NCBI GenBank assembly: GCA_041164825.1
Contig: JBEAOO010000152.1
Span: forward strand, 1 to 12,470
Length of the DNA: 12,470 nt
From: JBEAOO01 sp041164825
GTDB lineage: Bacteria; Pseudomonadota; Gammaproteobacteria; Burkholderiales; Burkholderiaceae_C
Reading direction: 5' to 3'
Shown: one piece after another, positions 6,959-12,470 of the stretch
Position numbering within the stretch: position 1 is the first letter of the stretch
Layout: each line of letters begins with the position of its first letter
Translations under genes and position numbers: made by a program
The notes under the pieces: model-generated
Database searches by the model: none
Told to the model about the DNA's origin: nothing
The model's input: the letters and a program-made list of their open reading frames with translations, nothing else

Positions 6959-7513
6959 ATGGGCCACCGACTCAGCGCGATCGCCACCCGCACTGGCGTC
7001 GATGGCAGCACCGGTTTGGGTGACGGCAGGCGCGTCAGCAAGGCCGACCAGCGTGTCGCGGCCATGGGCGATGTGGATGAACTCAACAGCGCCATCGGGC
7101 GGTTGATCGCCTTCGGCGTGCCCGCCAACGGGCTGAACACCAGCGCCTTGCTGGGCCAGACGCAGCACGATCTGCGGGCCCTGGGCGGCGAGCTGAGCAT
7201 TCCGGGCCACACCCTGCTCAAGCCGGCGCGCGTGGCCGCGCTCGTCGCCTGGCTGCTGGCTCCTGGCCGCCAACGCCACGCTGCCGCGCTTGCAGGAATT
7301 TGTGATTCCGGGCGGGTCGCTCGCCGTGGCCCAAGCCCACATGTGCCGCACCATCTGCCGCCGCGCCAAACGGGCGGTGTTGGCCTTGTCCGAGGTGCAA
7401 GCCGTCACGCCGGCCGCGAGGCACGCCCTGAACCGCCTGTCCGACCTGATGTTCGTGCTGGCCCGCGTGCTCAATGTGGGCCACGCCGAGGCTCAGTGGG
7501 GCCGGCAGCGTGA
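6959..7513 (+). pseudogene. ATP:cob(I)alamin adenosyltransferase, PduO/MMAB type, frame-disrupted
   Basis: The intact enzyme would transfer adenosyl from ATP to cob(I)alamin, making the cofactor for IcmF. Residues 1-98 read normally: the ATP-binding TRTGVDGSTGLGDGRR (10-25) and GDVDELNSAIG (37-47) are present. After W98 the frame is lost. The rest of the family sequence (LPRLQEFVIPGG, MCRTICRRAKRAV, ALNRLSDLMFVLARVLN) continues one frame over, from about 7267 to 7500. At the break, CTGCTGG (7253-7259) is followed by CTCCTGG (7260-7266). Removing one 7-mer restores the frame and the family spacing from Trp to LP. The restored frame has no stop near the expected end (about 180-190 residues); a TGA at 7511-7513 is in another frame, one base away at the G-run 7498-7501. 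Either the gene is inactive or the sequence has errors. The ATG is two bases after the previous stop. Confidence 0.88.
7253..7266 (+). repeat. Imperfect 7-bp tandem repeat at the adenosyltransferase frameshift
   Basis: CTGCTGG (7253-7259) and CTCCTGG (7260-7266) differ at one base. The net addition of seven bases accounts for the frame change within the adenosyltransferase gene. A slipped-strand duplication followed by one substitution, or a sequencing error, would both give this pattern. Confidence 0.7.
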
Positions 7514-7574
7514 GCACCGACCGGTTCGCATTTGTCTTCCCTTTATCTCGCTGTTGCGCCCCACAAGGCAGACC

Positions 7575-8426
7575 ATGAACTTGAACACCATCGGCGTCAT
7601 CGGCGCCGGCACCATGGGCAACGGCATCGCGCAGGTCTGCGCGGTGGCCGGGCTCAAGGTCGTCATGATCGACGTTTCGGACGCGGCGATTGCGCGCGGT
7701 TTGGCCACGCTGGGTGGCAGCCTGGAACGCCTGGTCAAGAAGGACAAACTGAGCGCCACCGACCGCGACGCGGCGCTGGCCCGCGTGCAGGGGTCCACCC
7801 GCTACGAGGACCTGCACGGCGCGCAGCTCGTGATTGAAGCCGCCACCGAGAACCTGGAACTCAAGCTGCGCATCCTGCGCCAGATCGACGCGCTGGTGGG
7901 GCCCGAGACGGTGATCGCCACCAACACCTCCTCCCTCTCGATCACGCAACTCGCGGCGGTGGTGAGCCAGCCCGAGCGGGTCATCGGCATGCACTTTTTC
8001 AACCCCGTGCCGCTGATGGCGTTGCTGGAGGTGATCCGCGGCTTGCAGACTTCGGACGCCACCCATGCGCTGGCGGTTGAGTTTGCGCAGCGGGTGGGCA
8101 AGACGCCGATCAGCGTGAAGAACAACCCCGGCTTTGTGGTCAACCGCATCCTGTGCCCGATGATCAATGAGGCGATCTTCGTGCTGGCCGAAGGGGTGGC
8201 CAGCGCTGACGACATCGACGCCGGCATGAAGCTCGGTTGCAACCAGCCCATTGGCCCGCTGGCCCTGGCCGACATGATTGGCCTGGACACCTTGCTGGCC
8301 ATCATGCAGGTCTTCTGCGACGGCTTCAACGACCCCAAATACCGGCCCGCTCCGCTGCTCAAAGAAATGGTGGCCGCGGGCCGCCTGGGCCGCAAGAGCG
8401 GGCAGGGCTTTTTCGCCTACGCCTGA
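7575..8426 (+). CDS. hbd: 3-hydroxyacyl-CoA (3-hydroxybutyryl-CoA) dehydrogenase
   Basis: This 283-residue cytoplasmic dehydrogenase oxidises L-3-hydroxyacyl-CoA to 3-ketoacyl-CoA with NAD+. The Rossmann fingerprint GAGTMG spans 10-15. D33 at the end of the second strand indicates NAD rather than NADP. H140 of HFFNPVP and E152 of LLEVIRG form the catalytic pair with the 12-residue spacing of the family. NNPGFVVNRIL follows, and GRKSGQGFFAY closes the C-terminal domain. Length is typical of Hbd/PaaH/FadB2 single-function enzymes. ATG 7575 is preceded by AAGGCAG at 7565-7571. The frame is open upstream into the broken adenosyltransferase gene, so a read-through product is formally possible. It lies 24 bp before the acyl-CoA dehydrogenase, which would produce an enoyl-CoA. 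No enoyl-CoA hydratase is in the window to link the two steps. Butyryl chain preference is inferred from length and context. Confidence 0.93.
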   Translation: MNLNTIGVIGAGTMGNGIAQVCAVAGLKVVMIDVSDAAIARGLATLGGSLERLVKKDKLSATDRDAALARVQGSTRYEDLHGAQLVIEAATENLELKLRILRQIDALVGPETVIATNTSSLSITQLAAVVSQPERVIGMHFFNPVPLMALLEVIRGLQTSDATHALAVEFAQRVGKTPISVKNNPGFVVNRILCPMINEAIFVLAEGVASADDIDAGMKLGCNQPIGPLALADMIGLDTLLAIMQVFCDGFNDPKYRPAPLLKEMVAAGRLGRKSGQGFFAYA

Positions 8427-8450
8427 ACCCACGAACCGACTGCACCCCAG

Positions 8451-10247
8451 ATGAGTGACTACACCGCCCCCCTGAAAGACATGCAGTTCGTGCTGCGCGA
8501 ACTCGCCGGCATCGACGCCGTGTCGGCTTGGCCCGGCTTTGAAGACGCCACGGCCGATCTGGCTCAGGCGATTTTGGAGGAGGCGGGCAAGTTTGCCTCG
8601 GGTGTGCTGTCGCCCATCAACGGCAGCGGCGACCGCGAAGGCGCGCGCTGGATCGATGGCGAGGTGCACACGGCCCGGGGCTGGCGTGAGGCCTATGCGC
8701 GCTTCACCGAGGGCGGCTGGAACGCCTTGTCCTGCGCGCCCGCACACGGCGGCCAAGGGTTGCCGCGGCTGATCTCGTCGCTGGTGGAGGAGATGTGGAA
8801 CGGCGCGAACGTGTCGTTTGCGCTCTGCCCCATGCTCACGCGGGGCGCCATCGAGGCGCTTGAGCTTTGTGGCAGTGCCGAGCAACAGGCCATGTACCTG
8901 CCCAAGCTGGTGAGCGGCGCCTGGACCGGCACCATGAACCTCACCGAGCCGCAGGCCGGCTCCGACCTGGCGGCGGTGCGCACCCGCGCCCTGCCGCAGG
9001 CCGACGGCAGCTTCCGCATCCATGGGCAGAAGATCTTCATCACCTACGGCGAGCACGACCTCACCGACAACATCGTGCACCTGGTGCTGGCACGCACACC
9101 CCACGCGCCCGAGGGCGTGAAGGGCATCTCGCTCTTCGTGGTGCCCAAGTTTCTGGTGAACGCCAACGGCAGCCTGGGCCCGCGCAACGATGTGCGTTGC
9201 GTGTCCATTGAGCACAAGCTGGGCATCCACGCCAGCCCCACGGCCGTGTTGGCCTTTGGTGATGGCGAAGGCGCGCTGGGCTGGCTGGTGGGCGACGAAA
9301 ATCGCGGCCTGGAGTACATGTTCATCATGATGAACGCGGCCCGCTACTCGGTGGGCCTGGAGGGCGTGGGCCTGTGCGAGCGGGCCTACCAACGCGCACT
9401 CGCCTTTGCGCGCAGCCGGGTGCAAGGCCCGGAGCTGGGCGCCAAAAGCCGCGACAAGGTCGCCATCATTCGCCACCCCGACGTGCGCCGCATGTTGCTG
9501 CAAATGAAGTCGCGCACCGAGGCCTTGCGTGCGGTCGCCTGTGTGGTGGCCGCCGCCATGGACGCCGCAGCGGCTCACCCGGACGCCGCAGAACGGCAGC
9601 AACAGCAGGCCTTCGTTGACCTGATGATTCCGATCGTCAAGGGCTGGAGCACCGAGACGGCGGTGCTGGTCACGTCGCTGGGCGTGCAGGTCCATGGCGG
9701 CATGGGCTACATCGAAGAAACCGGTGCTGCCCAGCACCTGCGAGATGCACGCATCACCCCGATCTACGAAGGCACCACCGGCATCCAGGCCGCTGACCTG
9801 CTCGGCCGCAAGGTGGTGAAAGATGGCGGGCGGACGCTGCAACGCTTGATCGCACAAATCAGTGAGGTCGGCGCACAACTGGGCCGCGAATCCGACGGCG
9901 ACCTGCAGGCCATGGGCCGGAGCCTCGATGGGGCGATACAGGCTTTGTCCAGCGCCACTGCGTTCATTCTGGCGGCCTGGCCGCAGGATGCCCGCCGGCC
10001 GTCGGTGGGCGCGGTGCCCTTTTTGGAGCTGCTTGGCCTGGTGGTTGGCGGGTGGCAGATGGGGCGGGCTGCGTTGGTGTCGCAGGCGCACCTGGCCCAG
10101 GGCGGGGGCGACGCCGAATTCTTCCAGGCCAAGGTGCTGACCGCGCGCTTTTATGCGGACCATGTGCTGAGCGGCGCCGCCGGATTGGCCCACACCGTGT
10201 TGCACGGTGCCGACGCCGCGCTGGCCTTGCACGACGCGCAGTTCTGA
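8451..10247 (+). CDS. Acyl-CoA dehydrogenase, ~600-residue DmdC-like subfamily
   Basis: This 598-residue flavoenzyme introduces a trans double bond into acyl-CoA and passes electrons to ETF. Domains run in the order: N-terminal extension (about 1-40), helical N domain, beta middle domain with LTEPQAGSD at 164-172 and KIFITYGE, C-terminal helical domain with VHGGMGYIEE, and an extra C-terminal AcylCoA_DH_C-type region (about 470-598). The probable catalytic base is E440 in IYEGTTGIQ. This long architecture is shared with 3-methylmercaptopropionyl-CoA dehydrogenase (DmdC) and several medium/long-chain enzymes, so substrate cannot be assigned. It starts 24 bp after the hydroxyacyl-CoA dehydrogenase with only a weak ribosome site, so coupling is likely. 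EtfB, part of its expected electron acceptor, is encoded downstream in the same direction. With AcuI in the run, a propionate/acrylate or DMSP-type substrate is one option, a branched-chain acyl-CoA another. Confidence 0.93.
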   Translation: MSDYTAPLKDMQFVLRELAGIDAVSAWPGFEDATADLAQAILEEAGKFASGVLSPINGSGDREGARWIDGEVHTARGWREAYARFTEGGWNALSCAPAHGGQGLPRLISSLVEEMWNGANVSFALCPMLTRGAIEALELCGSAEQQAMYLPKLVSGAWTGTMNLTEPQAGSDLAAVRTRALPQADGSFRIHGQKIFITYGEHDLTDNIVHLVLARTPHAPEGVKGISLFVVPKFLVNANGSLGPRNDVRCVSIEHKLGIHASPTAVLAFGDGEGALGWLVGDENRGLEYMFIMMNAARYSVGLEGVGLCERAYQRALAFARSRVQGPELGAKSRDKVAIIRHPDVRRMLLQMKSRTEALRAVACVVAAAMDAAAAHPDAAERQQQQAFVDLMIPIVKGWSTETAVLVTSLGVQVHGGMGYIEETGAAQHLRDARITPIYEGTTGIQAADLLGRKVVKDGGRTLQRLIAQISEVGAQLGRESDGDLQAMGRSLDGAIQALSSATAFILAAWPQDARRPSVGAVPFLELLGLVVGGWQMGRAALVSQAHLAQGGGDAEFFQAKVLTARFYADHVLSGAAGLAHTVLHGADAALALHDAQF

Positions 10248-10285
10248 GCGGCTGAGCCCCTGAGTCTGTTTACGCCCCGACCACC

Positions 10286-11092
10286 ATGGCCGCAGTTTTC
10301 CCCGAGCGCATCGTCTGCCTCACCGAAGAGCCCACCGAGGTGCTGTACGCCATCGGCCAAGCGCATCGCATCGTGGGCATCTCGGGCTTCACGGTGCGGC
10401 CTGCGCAGGCGCGACAAGAGAAGCCACGCGTGTCGGCCTTCACCAGCGCCAAGATCGACGCCATACTGGCCCTCCAGCCCGACCTGGCCATCGGCTTCTC
10501 CGACATGCAGGCTGACATCGCGCAAGCGCTGATCCGACACGGCGTGGAGGTGTGGATCAGCAACCACCGCTCGGTGGACGCCATCCTCGGCTACGTGATG
10601 CGACTCGGCGCCATGGTGGGTGCCGAGGTTGAGGCCCGCGCCTATGCCGATGGCCTGCAGCGGGGCCTGGACCAGGTGGCGCAGGCGGCGTCCGCGTTGC
10701 CGCGCCGTCCACGGGTGTATTTCGAGGAGTGGGACGACCCACCGATGTCCGCCATCCGTTGGGTGAGCGAGCTGATCGGCATCGCCGGCGGCGACGACAT
10801 TTTTCCCGAGTGTGCGCGGGCCCCCATGGGTCGCGACCGCATCCTGGCCGATCCGCTGGCGGTGGTGGCGCGCGCGCCGGACATCATCATCGGCTCCTGG
10901 TGCGGCAAAAAATTTCGCCCCGAGGTGGTGGCCGCACGGCCCGGTTGGCAGCATGTGCCGGCCGTGTTGAACGGCGAAATTCACGAGATCAAATCGCCGC
11001 TCATCTTGCAACCCGGCCCGGCCGCGCTGACCGACGGCTTGGACCGCCTGCACGACATCATCCGCCGCTGGTCACAGCGCGCCCTCGGTTGA
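10286..11092 (+). CDS. BtuF-like (Peripla_BP_2) corrinoid-binding-type protein without signal peptide
   Basis: This 268-residue protein has the fold of class III ABC substrate-binding proteins that carry cobalamin or Fe-siderophores. The start, RIVCLTEEPTEVLYAIGQAHRI followed by VGISG, matches the BtuF opening (R-I-V-x-L-x-P-x-x-T-E-x-L-x-A-x-G). AILALQPDLAIGF is the usual next strand. EEWDDPP and GSWCGKKF are candidate ligand-loop positions. No signal peptide is present. The ATG at 10286 begins 8 residues before the first beta strand, and the frame upstream meets a TGA at 10253-10255 with no other start between. The protein is therefore probably cytoplasmic, unlike true BtuF. No BtuC or BtuD permease gene is nearby. 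Its place in a run with IcmF and an adenosyltransferase supports a corrinoid ligand, perhaps for intracellular handling. Ligand and role are inferred; a non-corrinoid ligand remains possible. Confidence 0.82.
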   Translation: MAAVFPERIVCLTEEPTEVLYAIGQAHRIVGISGFTVRPAQARQEKPRVSAFTSAKIDAILALQPDLAIGFSDMQADIAQALIRHGVEVWISNHRSVDAILGYVMRLGAMVGAEVEARAYADGLQRGLDQVAQAASALPRRPRVYFEEWDDPPMSAIRWVSELIGIAGGDDIFPECARAPMGRDRILADPLAVVARAPDIIIGSWCGKKFRPEVVAARPGWQHVPAVLNGEIHEIKSPLILQPGPAALTDGLDRLHDIIRRWSQRALG

Positions 11093-11117
11093 CCCGCCGC
11101 CGACAAAAGGAAACAGC

Positions 11118-12095
11118 ATGTTCAAAGCCCTGATGGTGGCCGAGCGCGGAGCGCCGGCCTTGCTGCAAGACATCGACGACGCCGCGCTTCCCGCGGGTGA
11201 TGTGCTGGTGCGGGTGGCCTGCTCCAGCCTCAACTACAAGGACGCACTCGGCATCACGGGCCGAGGCGCCATCTTCAAGCAGTGGCCGATGGTGCCGGGC
11301 ATCGACTTGGCCGGCGTCGTGGCGCACAGCGACAACCCGGCATGGCAAGCCGGCGACGCCGTGCTGGTCAACGGCTGGGGCTTGGGCGAAACCACCTGGG
11401 GTGGCCTCGCGGAGAAGGCCCGCGTGTCGGGTGACTGGCTGCTGAGATTGCCGGCCGCGTTCACGCTGCAACAGGCCATGGCCATCGGCACGGCGGGCTA
11501 CACCGCCGCCTTGTGTGTGATGGCGCTGCAGCGCCACGGGCTGACCCCGGGCGACGGGCCGGTGCTGGTGACGGGGGCATCGGGTGGTGTCGGCTCGGTG
11601 GCCGTGTTGCTGCTGGCGGGGCTGGGCTTTGAGGTCGTGGCGTCCACGGGGCGGCCCCACGAAGCAGCGCACCTCCAACGCTTGGGGGCCGCGCAGGTGA
11701 TCGACCGTGCCGCGTTGTCGGCACCGGGCAAGCCCTTGCAGAGCGAGCGCTGGGCCGGGGTGGTCGACGCGGTGGGCAGCCACACGCTGGCCAACGCCTG
11801 CGCCGCCACGCGCTGGAACGGCGCGGTGGCCGCCTGTGGTTTGGCCCAAGGCGCCGATTTCCCCAGCTCGGTGATGCCCTTCATCCTGCGCGGCGTCACC
11901 TTGTATGGCATCAACTGTGTCTACGTGCCCAACACCCTCCGCCAACAAGCCTGGGCGCTGCTCGCCCAGCATGTGTCTGTGGCCGCGCTGGCGGGCATGA
12001 CCCAAACCATCACCTTGGATGAGGCCGTGGACGCGGCCACGCAGTTGCTGCAGGGCAAGTTGCACGGCCGCACAGTGGTCCAGATCAACAACTGA
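11118..12095 (+). CDS. acuI: Acryloyl-CoA reductase, AcuI/YhdH family
   Basis: This 325-residue enzyme is a zinc-free medium-chain dehydrogenase/reductase that would reduce acrylyl-CoA to propionyl-CoA with NADPH. The N-terminal catalytic domain opens MFKALMVAERG and has SSLNYKDALGITGRG and PGIDLAGVV, both typical of YhdH/AcuI. The Rossmann loop TGASGGVGSVA is at 152-162. S176-T177-G178-R179 at the end of the second strand fits NADPH binding. Length agrees with E. coli YhdH (324). AAAGGAAA at 11105-11112 is a good ribosome site for ATG 11118. It lies 25 bp after the BtuF-like gene and 25 bp before etfB. In a pathway sense it would detoxify acrylyl-CoA formed from 3-hydroxypropionyl-CoA, DMSP or related C3 units. 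A broader quinone oxidoreductase role cannot be excluded. No zinc-ligand cysteine cluster is seen. Confidence 0.9.
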   Translation: MFKALMVAERGAPALLQDIDDAALPAGDVLVRVACSSLNYKDALGITGRGAIFKQWPMVPGIDLAGVVAHSDNPAWQAGDAVLVNGWGLGETTWGGLAEKARVSGDWLLRLPAAFTLQQAMAIGTAGYTAALCVMALQRHGLTPGDGPVLVTGASGGVGSVAVLLLAGLGFEVVASTGRPHEAAHLQRLGAAQVIDRAALSAPGKPLQSERWAGVVDAVGSHTLANACAATRWNGAVAACGLAQGADFPSSVMPFILRGVTLYGINCVYVPNTLRQQAWALLAQHVSVAALAGMTQTITLDEAVDAATQLLQGKLHGRTVVQINN

Positions 12096-12120
12096 TTTTT
12101 ATTGAGGAGCAAAGAGCAAC

Positions 12121-12470
12121 ATGAAAGCACTGGTCGCGGTCAAACGCTTGGTGGACTACAACGTCAAAGTTCGCGTCAAAAGCGATGGCACGGGTGTCGA
12201 CATCGCCGGCGTCAAAATGAGCATGAACCCCTTCGACGAGATCGCCGTGGAAGAGGCGGTGCGCCTGAAGGAAAAGGGCGTGGTCACCGAAGTGATCGTC
12301 GTGTCCTGCGGCGTCACCCAATGCCAAGAAACCCTGCGCACCGCGCTGGCCATTGGCGCCGACCGCGCCATCTTGGTTGAGACCGACGTGGAGCTGCAGC
12401 CGCTGGCCGTGGCCAAGCTGCTCAAGGCCTTGGTCGACAAAGAGCAACCCGGCCTGGTCATCCTCGGCAA
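12121..12470 (+). CDS. etfB: Electron transfer flavoprotein beta subunit (partial, runs off the window)
   Basis: The first 116 residues are visible and match EtfB. The start MKALVAVKRLVDYNVKVRVK, the loop GVKMSMNPFDEIAVEEAVRLKE and the strand VTEVIVVSCG are characteristic. They are followed by the QETLRTALAIGADRAILV segment that contributes to AMP and partner binding. With EtfA it forms a soluble heterodimer that takes electrons from acyl-CoA dehydrogenases and passes them to ETF:quinone oxidoreductase. GAGGAG (12104-12109) precedes ATG 12121 by 11 bases, with AAGAG (12112-12116) closer. It sits 25 bp after the AcuI gene without a visible terminator, so it is probably in the same transcript. 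EtfA is expected just beyond the window. It likely serves the acyl-CoA dehydrogenase at 8451-10247. Confidence 0.95.
   Translation, partial: MKALVAVKRLVDYNVKVRVKSDGTGVDIAGVKMSMNPFDEIAVEEAVRLKEKGVVTEVIVVSCGVTQCQETLRTALAIGADRAILVETDVELQPLAVAKLLKALVDKEQPGLVILG

Noticed and set aside
7290..8426. Genuine adenosyltransferase-dehydrogenase fusion gene starting at TTG 7290
   Set aside because: The start would fall in the middle of the adenosyltransferase domain without the ATP-binding half. The dehydrogenase has its own ATG and ribosome site at 7575, so frame damage is the simpler account.
7218..10232. Minus-strand open frame of 1004 codons opposite the adenosyltransferase, hydroxyacyl-CoA and acyl-CoA dehydrogenase genes
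   Set aside because: Its translation is a low-complexity His/Gly/Ala/Arg mix with no domain. It is the GC-codon shadow of the well-supported plus-strand genes.

Overview
The window is GC-rich, tightly packed, and uses GTG as well as ATG starts. The proteins (fused isobutyryl-CoA mutase IcmF, a ~600-residue acyl-CoA dehydrogenase, AcuI/YhdH reductase, EtfB, 7Fe ferredoxin with an FprA-type reductase) fit a betaproteobacterium of the order Burkholderiales, most likely Comamonadaceae. That placement is inferred from protein resemblance and composition, not from a search.

Layout. Bases 1-50 hold the last codons of an unidentified gene. Then come a 7Fe ferredoxin (118-423) and an adrenodoxin-reductase/FprA-type ferredoxin-NADP+ reductase (407-1798), overlapping by 17 bp. 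A 244-bp gap (1799-2042) with two stem-loops separates them from a convergent AraC-family regulator (minus strand, 2043-3062). A ~190-bp divergent promoter region with three short dyads lies between that regulator and a long plus-strand gene run. The run is: icmF (3256-6621), an unrecognised 107-residue gene (6633-6956), a frame-disrupted PduO/MMAB-type ATP:cob(I)alamin adenosyltransferase (6959-7513), a 3-hydroxyacyl-CoA dehydrogenase (7575-8426), an acyl-CoA dehydrogenase (8451-10247), a BtuF-like corrinoid-binding-type protein without a signal peptide (10286-11092), an AcuI/YhdH-type acryloyl-CoA reductase (11118-12095) and etfB (12121 to the window end, partial). Gaps between the run's intact genes are 2-38 bp, so it looks like one operon.

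How the parts fit. The run is a short/branched-chain acyl-CoA module. The acyl-CoA dehydrogenase passes electrons to ETF. The hydroxyacyl-CoA dehydrogenase and the acryloyl-CoA reductase handle 3-hydroxyacyl- and acrylyl-CoA intermediates. IcmF interconverts isobutyryl-CoA and n-butyryl-CoA using adenosylcobalamin. The adenosyltransferase and the BtuF-like protein would supply or handle the cofactor. The divergent AraC regulator is the obvious candidate controller.

Main oddities. (1) The adenosyltransferase frame is broken at an imperfect 7-bp tandem repeat (7253-7266), and its restored frame has no stop before the next gene. (2) The BtuF-like protein cannot be extended to gain a leader. (3) IcmF carries an extra ~28-30 residue Ala/Pro/Gly-rich stretch in its GTPase domain. 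(4) The 107-residue protein sits between two B12 genes. (5) The ferredoxin and reductase genes resemble a split form of mycobacterial FprB. I saw no tRNA, rRNA, CRISPR, insertion sequence or B12 riboswitch.
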